Assembly: GCA_021292165.1 (NCBI GenBank)
Contig: JAHFWL010000963.1
Span: 25,949-89,948 of the forward strand
Direction: 5' to 3'
DNA from: Shinisaurus crocodilurus
Taxonomy: Eukaryota; Chordata; Lepidosauria; Squamata; Shinisauridae
Length of the DNA: 64,000 bases
Shown here: positions 53,906 to 64,000 of the stretch, piece by piece
Layout of the letters: each line of letters starts with the position of its first letter
Numbering within the stretch: the stretch's first letter is position 1
Program-made: the position numbers and the translations under genes
Notes under the pieces: generated by a model
Database searches by the model: none
The model's input: the letters and a program-made list of their open reading frames with translations, nothing else
What the model was told of the DNA's origin: nothing

Positions 53906-55910
53906 CTCACAGACTCAAAAAAATTAAATAAATCCGGTGCAGTCCACTGCTGCGAGCCAGATCAGAAATGCTGCAGAATTCCATCACGCTTAAATGAAAC
54001 AGAATTCCCAGCATAGTCCATCCCTATGGTAACCCTCATCGCAATCCTGATCTCACATACTTTTAAGTAAGAGCCAAATTACACAGTACACTAATTGCAT
54101 AACATGCAGGTTAGCTTTTTATTTACTCTAGTGTAAGCATGCACAGCCCTGGTTTCTATGGGGACTACCACACACCAAGAGAGGGGATTAAATCTTCCCT
54201 CCCTCACCATTTCCCCCGGAAATTACCGGAACCCAGTGGGTTGTGTGTTTGTTTGTTTTTTAAACCCTCAATTGACACCAATAGAGACTTTGTTTTTTCT
54301 TTTGTTGACTGGGGAGGGGGCAGTTCAGGGAAAATAAACAGTGAGGGGAGAAGGTTTAATCCACCCTTCCTGGTGCACAGTGGTCCCAATCCAAATAGTG
54401 TTTATTGACACTAAAGTAAATAAACAGCTAACCCTCAGGTACACGCTACACAATTAGCATAATATGTAGCTTGGCTCTAAATATTATTATTTCTGAATCA
54501 ATGTGTTTGCCACACAATTTAAGTTTTAGATTTTAACTGTCCTTCTATTATTGTCTTAAGTGTTTCTTCCAGTGACCCTTCCTCTCGATCCCCAGACAAC
54601 ATTTAACACTGTCAGCATCTATTTAAACTGATTTTTACAAATAATTAATGAAGAACTCTGTCGTAGCTACGTATGGTAGCTTCAAACTCCATTTTCCCCT
54701 GGGTGAAAGAAACGTATAATTGGAAAGATGAGGCTCCGCTCATTTGTGTCACTCAATACCCCTGCATGCTTTCCAAATATTTCACTACGTGACAGTTGAA
54801 TACTCTGTGTTCCAGGCCCTCACACTTTAATGGATTACAGCTATGGACATGAGCTCTCCTCTCATCAGATCACAGACTTAGGTCAAAATTGATTGTGTTG
54901 TTCCATCATAAAGTTGTGCACAATTGATGGACCACTGCACAGAATCAATTTGTCAACAATGTTTGCTTTAAAACACAAAGATGGCAAAAATTTAAAAGAT
55001 GGCTACATTTAAAAACAAGCTTTCCTAAAGCAACTCCATCGTTTCAGGGGGGGGGGCTGTATTGTTCTGGGAACCTCTGAGCTATATTTTCAGTATGTAT
55101 TTAGAAATGATGTGTTGAGAGCAAAAGGCATGCCATACCTAGATGGTAGTTTTAATTTTATAAAATATAAAACTAACCAATTAGGGCTGCAATTCCAGCA
55201 TTTGGGGCCCATTCTCTCCCTCCCTCCCTCTCTCTTTCTGTCACACACACAGCACAAATCTACCCACCAAATATATCACCGGTGTGATTTATCTCTGATT
55301 TTGAATTTCTGCATTACTGTAGTAAAATTAAAATGTGAAACTTGCTCCAAGGCAGATTGTTATCAGTTTAGATGAAAAACTATCAGCTCTTAGCATTAAC
55401 AAGCAGTGAAATTTCAATAAAAATGATTCAATCAAGAATCAGAATAAAACCATGCACAACTGAAAAATACACCCAACAGCCTTTGTAACTAACCATCTTT
55501 TCTCTCTCTCCCACCATTGATTTTTCTAACTCTTTCAGTCCTGATGTAATGCTTTAAAAACTGTGTGAGCTCAGAATATTGGAAATGGCATTTGGTCTTC
55601 GAGCCTAATATTTAGGGTTCCAAGGTTGCATGCTTTAATTAATGGGGTAATATCAGCCAAAGCTTTTATTGACTAATCAAGGGGGATAATTTTAATCAGC
55701 TGTGCTGTGTTCAGGGCGCACCTTGTAGTTTTTGGAAACTATTTTGGTTCTGGTGTGTTACTGTCATATGGAATGAAAATGGCAATATTTAATTTCTTGC
55801 AATGTGAGATAGCTTTTGTTTATTAAACTGTGGAAGTTATCTTACACTTATTTTGGTATCTCCTAAAAGTACCAGTGCTGAGAAGCAAATTGATTTAAAT
55901 TATCTATTAC
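53906..55910. other. Long stretch without recognised features
   Basis: Poly-G at 55047-55056 and a short TC/CA run at 55218-55252. 55540-55850 is unique AT-rich sequence with several TAATTA/TAATCA motifs, compatible with a conserved noncoding element but untested. Confidence 0.4.
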
Positions 55911-55914
55911 ATTG

Positions 55915-56090
55915 AGGCTGCAAACCTATACACACTTACCTGGATGGAAATCCCATTGAACTCAGTGGGGCTTACTTCTGAGCAGATATGGATACAGGAT
56001 TGCAGTTAGGCTGCAATTCTGTACATGAGAGGAAATCCCACTGTTCACAGTGGGACTAACTTCCAAGTAAATATGCATAGGATACTGCTA
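55915..56090. mobile_element. Two diverged copies of a palindromic MITE in tandem
   Basis: GGCTGCAAACCTATACACAC to GATACAGGATTGCAG, then GGCTGCAATTCTGTACATG to ATGCATAGGATACTGC. Both carry the inner TCCCATTGAACTCAGTGGGG-type core. Confidence 0.65.
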
Positions 56091-56589
56091 TATACTGTCC
56101 TGCCTTTTTCTATCTTGGAACTTGATCAGCATACATAGGATTCTCTGGTGATCTCCCAACCTCACACTGACCAAACCAACACATGCTTTGATTCAGCAAG
56201 GTTACTGTATCTTGCACCTTCAGTTGATGCCAAGTTTTTATTAATTAATTAATTAATTGCTTTTTAAAAGCAAGTTTATTTATCTAAAACATTTTGTAGC
56301 CCTTCTTTCAACCAGCAGGCCTTCAAGGCAGTTACATTTCCCATTTAAAATACTTTTTTTTAATTATTTGTAACATTTATATGTTTCCCAATAATGGGAG
56401 TTCTGTGTGGAGCTTAGAATAAAAGTAAGAACATTAAAATAGAAGAATAAAATCATAACATTTAATACAACATGAAACCAGGAACAGAGGATAAAATCAA
56501 TATAGTAAAACTCGCAACATCACCAAACTGTCACAGATCTTAAAACTTCAGTAATATCCAAAGGATCTAGAAATCAGCAGCAGCATGTT
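56091..56589. other. Stretch with reversed L2-like 3' sequence
   Basis: An AATT/TTAA run at 56240-56258. The region 56280-56560 may be the decayed 3' UTR of the L2 fragment that follows. Confidence 0.4.
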
Positions 56590-56885
56590 TACTCAGAAGT
56601 ACGTAACTCCCACTGTATTGAATGGAACTTACTCTCTTGGGGGGGGGGGAAGCCTTGAAAAATAAAAAAAAGGTCTTCACTTTGCACTGAAAAGACCATA
56701 ATCCAAGCACCAGGCATTCCACAGTTGGGGTGCCACCACTGAAAAGGCCCTTTCCCTTCAAGCCACCAAACGCACCTAACCTGAAGAGGATACTCAGAGA
56801 AGGGCCTCAGGAGAGGTCCAGGTAGGTGCATATGGAGACAAGTGATTGTTCAAGTAGCCTGGCCCCAAGCCACATTTAAAAAGTG
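56590..56885 (-). mobile_element. L2 LINE fragment
   Basis: Reversed L2 C-terminal coding: CACAGTTGGGGTGCCACCAC, TGAAAAGGCCCTTTCCCTTC and TAGCCTGGCCCCAAGCCAC. Frames are broken. Confidence 0.7.
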
Positions 56886-57589
56886 TGAATGATGAATGCA
56901 AATGTCCTTAAGCCAGCCAAAAGCCATACTAGATATTGCGCCAGTATGACTGTCAATAAGCCCCACCCTGTGCATTTGTTTGCTAATACAGCAGCTCTTA
57001 GACTGAGGTGGTTAGTCTTGTTTGAAGATATTAATAAAGAAGACACATTAAATTATAGCTGTGTGAGAGTGTGGATGATAAAATGGCAGAAGCCCCAATT
57101 TATATGCACATTTAATTATGCATAAATATAACGTTACCACAGACTTAATAGTCTGTAAAAATTCATCAGGCTACAGTTTACAACCTTCGCCTAGCAATTT
57201 GCTTCCTGTTTTGAGACCTGTCTTCTTTGTTACTCCTTCACTGGCCATGCAGCAACTTTTCCTAAATCTGTTAGGAAAGGTAAATACTACATCATCTAGA
57301 CAGCAATCTGCATGATTATATCTAGTGAAGCAGCACACTGTCTGGAGGATAATTAAGCCATAAACATGTCTACATAATTTTAGTCATTGCAGTCCCGGGA
57401 CTAATGGTTGATTTTCAGATGTGCAAAGAAAATACTGCAAAGGAGAATAAGAGTTGCAGGACATAGATAAAAAAAAGCAACTTTATTCCTGGGGCTGTTT
57501 GTGGAGTGGGAGGAAATCCACAGCTACATTGCACTTGCAGAGCAGGTTATGTGGATGTATGGAAAGTGCCCATCATCAAACATCTGTTT
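56886..57589. other. Stretch without recognised features
   Basis: No supported repeat or exon. Confidence 0.5.
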
Positions 57590-57783
57590 TCCTGATCAGC
57601 GATCAGCTATTAGCTATTACCTCCAGAGGCGGTTTCTGGGGAACATGACCAAGGGGCTGCTGTTGCACTCGTGGTCCTGCTTGTGGGCTTCCCATGGTCA
57701 TCTGGTCAGCCACTGTGGATACAGAATCTGGACGAGGTAGGCCTTAGGTCTGATCCAGCACGGCTCTACTTATGTTCTTATGT
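57590..57783 (+). mobile_element. CR1-family 3' end (TTCTTATG tail type)
   Basis: GGTCCTGCTTGTGGGCTTCC, AGCCACTGTGGATACAGAAT and TCTGATCCAGCACGGCTC ending CTTATGTTCTTATG. Confidence 0.7.
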
Positions 57784-58019
57784 ACTGTCCACAGCAGCTT
57801 ACATAAAATTCATAAAACAATATAAATATCAGCTAAGGCATACACCAATCCAATACAAAATGGACAAGCCGCAAAAAAGAAGTAAGATCCACCAAAGCCT
57901 TTGGGGGAGGGGGGAAAGAACCACTCTTACCCAGTACCTAAAGTAGGTTCAAGGTGTACATGTGTGGAGAGGTCATCCCACAACTGGGTTACCAGAACAG
58001 GGAAGATCATGTGCCTGGT

Positions 58020-58800
58020 AACATCTTGCTTGGAGGTTAAGTTCTCATTTGAAACTCAATATGGCTAAGACAGAACTTGTTTTTCCTCCTAAACCTTCAT
58101 CTCAATATCCTTTTTCTATTACTGTTGACAATACTTTACTTTGCCCTTTTGAGCAAGTTCATAGCCTTGGTTTCATTTTTAATTCTTCTCTCTCTTTTGT
58201 TTCTTATATTGAGGCTGCTACAAAGTCATGTCGTTTCTTTCTCTATAACATAGCTAAAATTTGAGCTTTTTAAACTGTTTTTTCTGCTAAGACGCTAGTT
58301 CATGCTTTTGGCTTGTCACTTTGATCATGCCCAAAGTCACCCAGTGAGTTTCATGGCTGAGCGGGGACTAGAACCCGGATCTCCCGAATCCCAGTCCAAC
58401 ACACTCATCACTATGCCACACCCCTCTAGGGATGTCCACTCTTCTGGTACTATGTTGCTGACCCGCCCAAGGATCATATGCTCCCCTGTTTGAATTCACC
58501 CATTTTCTTTAGCCTCTCCTTATCTCTGGAATTCTCTTCCAGTTCAGTCATGAACTGTGTCATCCATTTCAGTTTTTAAGGCTCAGTTGAAAGCTTTTAT
58601 TTTTCCAAAGCTTTCAGATCCCTTCCTTAAGTGACCTCTTTTAACTGTCTCATCCTTATTTTTAATTAGTTTAATTTTTTAAATCTCTTGTTTTACTGTT
58701 ACATTGTAAGCCACTGCAGTAGGAACTTTGTATAACTTTGTTTTATTGTTTGTTCTTCTACAGTGCCATGTATATGTATGGCGCTATATAAATAAATAAA
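58020..58800 (+). mobile_element. L2-like LINE remnant split by a SINE fragment
   Basis: Starts LKLNMAKTELVFPPKPSSQY and TVDNTLLCPFEQVHSLGFIF, then KSCRFFLYNIAKI, with in-frame stops. After the SINE piece, LISGILFQFSHELCHPFQ-like sequence and a 3' end GCCATGTATATGTATGGCGC with AAAT units follow. It is a different L2 subfamily from the others here. Confidence 0.65.
58313..58432 (-). mobile_element. tRNA-derived SINE 5' fragment inside L2
   Basis: Reversed head: GAGCGGGGACTAGAACCCGG and CCCAGTCCAACACACTC, as in the full SINE at 13094. The 3' half is missing. Confidence 0.8.
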
Positions 58801-59595
58801 TGATAATAATAACAATAGTGGTAACAGTAACAATATAAAAGAAGGGCTGGATTTGACCTGAGAGTGTTGTGCTTCCAGGGAGGAACAAGGAAGTGGTTGA
58901 AGGCAATGCCCACTGCTTCTGGCCTGAAGAGTGAGAAGCCACTGCCCGAGAGAGCTCAGTGGAAAGGCTTTGTTTAAATAAAAACTTAGGTTTGTTTGGA
59001 AGGCAGAGTCTATGTGAGTCTGTGGGGTGCAGTACACCAACTTTGAAACAGTAACCAGGGACTAACCAGCCACCTACTATCAGTGGATCATGGGAGCACT
59101 CAGAGCAGGGAGTCGGCTGATGATCTCAACTCACTGGTGGGCACCCAAAGCAAGCTGCTGCTGGGTTAGTAATTGGGGGCACAGTAGATGGTATATCCAG
59201 CATCAATGACTGATAAGTTATGAACTATATGAGGAACACAGTCAGATGCCTCCTACAAGGTCATACTATTATTTGCCCACCTTGACCAGTAGTGCCTACC
59301 CTGACTGGCACTGGCTCCCAGGGTCACAGGCGGAGGGCTTTCTCAATCTTGCTACTTGCGAGATGCCAGGAACTGAAGCTGGGACCTCCGGTATGAAAAG
59401 GCTTCGGCCTCTTCCCTAATTGCCAGAGAAACTATCAGGAATTTCTTCTGATAACACAACCTGGAGAGGAAAGGTCATCAGCCACATGCTGTCAGGCAAC
59501 ATAAAAGATAAAGTAGGAGGAGCACTGGTACCCAATTAATGCAAATGGTGCCATGTGTGTTTGTGTAGAACAAATGGACCATAGGTGACATGGAG
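58801..59595. other. Stretch with a possible LTR piece and a tRNA-SINE remnant
   Basis: 58850-59045 has an AATAAA at about 58976 followed by TCTGTGGGGTGCAGTACACC, which could be LTR-derived, but no ends are found. 59330-59420 carries GCGAGATGCCAGGAACTGAA and GGGACCTCCGGTATGAAAAG, a reversed tRNA-like SINE head. Confidence 0.4.
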
Positions 59596-59893
59596 TGCAG
59601 CCCTATACACACTTATCTGGGAGTCAGTCCCATTGAAATCAATGGGGCTTACTTCTGTGTGAATATACAAGGGATTTTGTTGCAGTCCAGTCCTATACAT
59701 GTCAATGCAGAAGTACGCTCTGTTGAGTTCAATGGGACTTACTCCCTGGTAAGTAAGTATAGGATTGACAGCCTTAAGATGCAATCCTATGCATGTTTAG
59801 ACCCCAAAAAAGTCCTACAATTCCCAGCATGCCCCAGCCAGCCCTGCTGTAGGACATTTTTCTGTATAAACATGCATAGGATTGCGCCCTTAG
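59596..59893. mobile_element. Cluster of palindromic MITEs
   Basis: 59596-59770 holds two GCAGCCCTATACACACTTAT-type units with CCCATTGAAATCAATGGGG palindromes; 59777-59893 is a GCAATCCTATGCATGTTTAG element ending CATGCATAGGATTGCGCCC, the family of 12196. Confidence 0.7.
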
Positions 59894-60810
59894 TTACAGA
59901 AATATGCATAGGAGGTACTATGTTAGTTTTAAGAAGAAGATGCTAGTACTGTCTGCAGCTATATCCATTTCCCATGTGATGCAGGAAATGAGTACAATTT
60001 CATAAGCTTTATTGTATCCAGTTATACAATAAAGTTGTAACTCTTTATAAAGTTGCCTTGATGTCAGTTTTTGTACACTAAAAATTGGAGTCCACTGCAA
60101 ATTCCATATCCAGCTTCAAGTACCAGAAATAAAGACTGTATTTGAAGGCTTTAATTGTGGCATTATACTTACATTCTATGGAAATGGTAGGATGGATCTG
60201 CCATTGTCCCATCCCCCACCTTGCAATTTACTCCATCCCAATTATTACTGAAAGCAGAAAGGTGGCAGGTGAATGTAAAGATTAATCCATTAGGGTGAAC
60301 ATGCTTCCATTTCAAAGTTTGTTAATTTTCTTTCTACTTTGTCAGTTCTAATTTATCAACCCAAACTGAAGTGCAATAATTGTGCTGGTGTTTAAGTTCT
60401 ATGATGTAGCCAAGGTTGTATTAGAGTTATGAAACTGCTTATGGATTCCAGTGACATCCGTTAATACATTACAATGTAACACATGTTGAGATCAGGCTCC
60501 CGACATGTCAAATTAAATCAAAAGAAAAATTAGTGAAGACATAGCTCAGTTGATGTTCAGCAATTATGTTGCAAACAGAAAGCACCATTTCAGAGGGCTG
60601 TGGGGGTTTTTTTAAATGGAAGCTGTATTTTCATTGCAAAGTTTTTAAACCCTTAAAATATAACAATATAACAATGCCATGGACCTGTCCATCATTAATA
60701 TTATTTTCTCTTTTTAAATTACCAAAGTCATGGAGACAGGCAGAGTTATTACCATTTGTCTTGGCAATTTCCCCCATTTCTTCATAAAAGGAGTACAAAG
60801 AATTACTCAC
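59894..60810. other. Intronic stretch, possibly with conserved noncoding sequence
   Basis: Unique sequence. 60260-60560 lacks repeats and has several homeodomain-like TAATCC/TTAATTT motifs. No claim beyond that. Confidence 0.4.
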
Positions 60811-60870
60811 CTTCAACAACTTAGAGCCATTCAAACACATCAGAATATGTAAATCATACTTTGACATTCT
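60811..60870 (-). CDS. Possible short exon with near-consensus splice sites
   Basis: On the minus strand ACCTCATTTTTCTTTCTAG precedes a 60-nt stretch ending TTGAAG|GTGAGT. It encodes RMSKYDLHILMCLNGSKLLK in phase 0 to phase 0; the other two frames contain stops. The splice sites are the best in the window. Whether it belongs to the same gene as the exons below 31.1 kb is inference from strand and phase; the intron would be about 29 kb. Confidence 0.5.
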
Positions 60871-61958
60871 CTAGAAAGAAAAATGAGGTATAAATGTCAA
60901 TAGCAGCTCTTCCTAGGAAGTCATCAGAGAGAATCAGATTAATTCATTTCAAATACATAATGAAAATAAACACTAGCTGTTTAAAAAAAAAAAAAAAACT
61001 CTCAAAAGGTTTATAAAACTCTAAGCTTAATTCTTCAAACCCTGTGTAGCAGTATTGTCCTGGAGCAATGTTTCAGTAATGTATCAATTTATGAATTGTC
61101 TACCATTATGGGGAAGGGGGAAATGCAGAAGGGCCCACCATGGACCATAGCTACCCACTAGGAGAATTAATGTATCTTTTTGTGTGTTCACTGTCTTCCC
61201 CTGAACACAGTGGAGCCCTGTAAAAGCGACAGGGTTGCCCAAAGAGAAAAGGATGCCTCTTCTTAACAACACAGTGTTCCTGCCCATTCACAACTGAAGT
61301 GACGCAGTACAATTTCACATGAGTATCCTCAGTTCCTCTCTAGCCCTATTCCACCTCCTTAGGAGCTTCTGTAGCCCCGCCCTTCCATTGTTCATTGTGG
61401 AGGCTCTCCATATAATCCACAACGCTGATTTTCTAGTATTCTGGATCACATGGACAGCCTCCACAGATACAGGAGGCTCTCCTCTTCAGAAAGTTGCCCT
61501 CTGTGTGTAGAGGAGGATGAACATGACAATGGAGGGAGTGGGGCTAGTGTGTTGTCCCTCCTCTCATGTCTGTTTATTTATTTAAAGTATTTTAAGTGTT
61601 TCCTCTACCATGATCACAAATGCCTGATTAGGCAACTCAAACAGCTCTCCTCAGAACTCTTGTCAATCTCAGACCAAATCCTTCAGTTCCCTATGGCAGC
61701 TCCTAAGGACCAAAAAGGGCTGTGTTCCAGGTACCCCAGAGAGGACCACACTGCATAGGGGTTACACTCATGTTTTGGATATCATTCATTCAGAATGTTA
61801 TATTACATCAATATTTAATGGCCAATCAATCTGTCATATCAGGTGTACATGGTATGCTGAGAAGGACATGAACGCCTAAAGAAGAAAAGGTGTCCATCCT
61901 GGACTGATGAATATCCAAAATACTGAAGGCAACTTTTTAGGTACATGGGAACATACTT
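60871..61958. other. Stretch without recognised features
   Basis: A poly-A run at 60981-60997; otherwise nothing supportable. Confidence 0.5.
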
Positions 61959-62087
61959 GGTTGGATCCAGACTTAGTCATGGAGTAAACCTACTGGAACC
62001 AATGGGGCTTAACTTAGTCATCACTAACTTAAGTCCTATTGATTTCAATGGGTCTGCTTTAAGTGTGACTATGTCTGGATCCAACCC
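61959..62087. mobile_element. Palindromic MITE (GGTTGGATCCAGAC family)
   Basis: GGTTGGATCCAGACTTAGTC at the left mirrors ACTATGTCTGGATCCAACCC at the right. The core has TGGAACCAATGGGGCTTAAC. It is the better preserved copy of the family seen at 31671. Confidence 0.85.
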
Positions 62088-62498
62088 ATTAACTATACAT
62101 AAATGTTAACTACCGTAAATCCTGTGGAGCCCCTATGGTTCCCGGACTTGTCTCTATCCATCCCTACCACGAGATAGATATTTTATAAATAATATAGTGA
62201 TCCAGTTGAAGTACCATTCTACGCAAGTTTTTTCTCCTTTAACACAAGTATGTGGGCTAGAATAGACACAAGATCAGGTATTCCTTGAAGTCCAGTGGAA
62301 TAACTCCGTTAAATACTGATTTCCCCAGAAACACAAAGGGCAGGTACTCAACCAAGCCAAATTCTTTTCTTTTCTTTTTGCTTTTAGCAAGAGGAGAGAG
62401 ACATTATTTTTCCCTGTGATGTGTAAACACTGCTTCCTCACAGAGAATCATTTTAGCCAGCAGTGGACTGCAAGAATTCATGACAAATGAGACTAGAC
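62088..62498. other. Stretch without recognised features
   Basis: No supported repeat or exon. Confidence 0.5.
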
Positions 62499-62662
62499 AG
62501 GCCTGTGGCTTATGCTGGCTCAGCTTGTCTGAGTGTGGAAAGCTAAGCAGGGTCAGAGCTGGCTATTACTTGGATGGGAGACCCCCTCCTCTAGTTTCCT
62601 GCATTGAGCAGGGGGTTGGACTCGATGGCCTTGTAGGCTCCTTCCAACTCTATGATCTATGT
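62499..62662 (+). mobile_element. SINE with 5S rRNA-like head and CR1 tail, copy 3
   Basis: The full head is present (CAGCTTGTCTGAGTGTGG, AAGCTAAGCAGGGTC, TTACTTGGATGGGAGACC), followed by the CR1 tail with GATGGCCTTGTAGGC as in the intact CR1. It differs by only a few bases from copy 1. No clear duplication flanks it. Confidence 0.8.
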
Positions 62663-64000
62663 GACCAAGAGTTGTATAAAGCTTCAAATATACAGAATGC
62701 AAATACTGCAGTCAGTGTGTTAGGTTTGGTTGTATTTTGCATGTGTGATTCTGCATGCCTGAATGGGCATTCACAACTACAATACTACAGAAAGAACATG
62801 CAATGCAGTTCAGTAGAATCAGTTCATACATTCCACTGCCACTCATCACATCTAGAGCAATCGAGTAATCTAGTGGTTTGTATGCAAGTGTGAACTGGCC
62901 CTTAGTTTTCATAATAACTGTATCTTCTAATGGCTGATCCAACACACTGGCACAGGGGCACTAATGCAAACCCCTGCCCTGGGCAGTTTCCCTTTGCACA
63001 CCCAATCAAGACTTTTGTATGGAAGCCTTGCCGAGTCAACATCTGCTGCTGATCCCTCCAAGTGGGTGAGCAGAAACAAACAGTATCTGATCAAGAAGTG
63101 CAAAAATATCAGTGGATTCAGGTGCCTTTGTTGTTTTTGGGATGCACCTGCCTATCATTACCCTGGTTGAAAGAAAATTTTCACATATGCTTTATATACG
63201 GCCTGGACATACATGTTTTTAAAATGTCACACCATTGTTAATATGTGGGACATTGTAACATGATTCTAATTTAACCACGTTTATGCAAATACTGGTTACA
63301 ACATTTATAATGAATTCCTGATCCAAGAATTCCATCCCAAGTTGATATACCTCAGCATATCAAAGGTGATAGCCCATTTCAAAGATATCTCCTTATCTTC
63401 TGCCATGGATTGCAGAATGTGCAAGAGGCAGACATTCATCCCATATTAACAGCTCATGACATGAATTAATTCTAAGGAACACCTCCTTCATGTAGGGTTT
63501 TTCAACACTGAAGAAACATTTTAAAGCATGACATGCTGCTAATAGCTTGTAAATTACAAAGGAGACAGTCCTACCTCTGTACGGGTGTTGTTGTGGTTTT
63601 TGTTTTGTTTTTGCAAAGATTCCCTCTTTACATATGTCTCTGGAAAAATAAAAGAGACTTTGCCTGCCGCAGACTTTAGCTGAGAGCCAAAGAGCTAATT
63701 TAGAAGCTCCCAAAAGTGCTCCTGTACATCCAGAGGGATTATTTTTCTTTGAACATCAGATCTCCTGTGTCATATCAAAAGCTGCTCTTGAAATCCCCCT
63801 GAGTTTCAACAGCAGTTTGCCATATAAAAATGGCAGCTGCTGCTTAAGAAGCATAAATTCAAAGCCCCACTGGGGTGCATGAAACCATATTTATCTATTT
63901 ATAAAATGTACTACTAACTGCCTTTCCATTAAAAATGCTCGTGGCCATGTACAGGAGAAGAAGAAGAGTAGCATCTTTCAATCTAAAAACATAAACAGTT
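62663..64000. other. Stretch with one possible exon only
   Basis: Apart from the candidate exon at 63575-63639 nothing is recognised. 63720-63960 is unique AT-rich DNA with an inverted GCCAT/ATGGC pair around ATAAAA. Confidence 0.4.
63575..63639 (-). CDS. Possible short exon with good splice sites
   Basis: A 65-nt stretch lies between CTCTTTTATTTTTCCAG and ACAGAG|GTAGGA on the minus strand. In the frame that leaves phase 0 (matching 60811-60870) it reads TYVKRESLQKQNKNHNNTR followed by TE. A second frame is also open. The residue mix is low in complexity, so coding status is uncertain. Confidence 0.3.

Overview
The window looks like a squamate reptile genome, probably a lizard; the species cannot be told from sequence alone. 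The grounds are the repeat mix: young CR1 and L2 LINEs, L1 with target-site duplications, many short hAT-type palindromic elements, a Tigger-type MITE, tRNA-derived SINEs with a MIR-like middle, and solo LTRs with 5-bp duplications. The DNA is AT-rich, with microsatellites typical of a vertebrate. There are no bacterial-style genes, and nearly all long open frames are LINE fragments or their shadows.

The main non-repeat finding is a set of candidate exons of one host gene on the minus strand. Reading 5' to 3' on that strand, the best supported run is 30881-31044, 29860-29977, 29451-29558, 17410-17563, 10333-10560, 8706-8794 and a last exon 234-598 that ends in a stop. Each is bounded by AG and GT, each is open in one frame, and the codon phases match at all six joins, giving about 408 residues of C-terminal sequence. 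Further phase-compatible candidates lie upstream (31427-31529, 31941-31994, 60811-60870, 63575-63639). I do not recognise the protein. If the model is right, almost everything else in the window is intronic, with introns from 0.3 to about 29 kb.

The mobile elements are layered. A full-length CR1 LINE with both ORFs intact lies at 23865-28755 (+). Its 5' region holds 2.4 copies of a 311-bp tandem unit, and it sits inside a GC-rich element with related inverted ends. A near-identical 5'-truncated CR1 lies at 1599-2455. Three short SINEs (4971-5140, 17123-17277, 62499-62662) join a 5S rRNA-like head to the same 3' tail as that CR1. A 5'-truncated L1 (34357-38096, 15-bp TSD) contains a nested 1.7-kb L1-type retroposon lacking ORF2, and a second such element sits at 48413-50182 (24-bp TSD).

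Non-autonomous hAT-like elements with 8-bp duplications lie at 6268-7077, 7582-7717, 14128-14225, 20405-22145, 38405-39155, 40907-41925 and 46305-47525. L2 fragments are spread throughout, the longest at 52155-53905 with a frameshifted reverse transcriptase. Solo LTRs lie at 7109-7538, 15887-16397 and probably 9477-10092. All coordinates and comparisons were read by eye.
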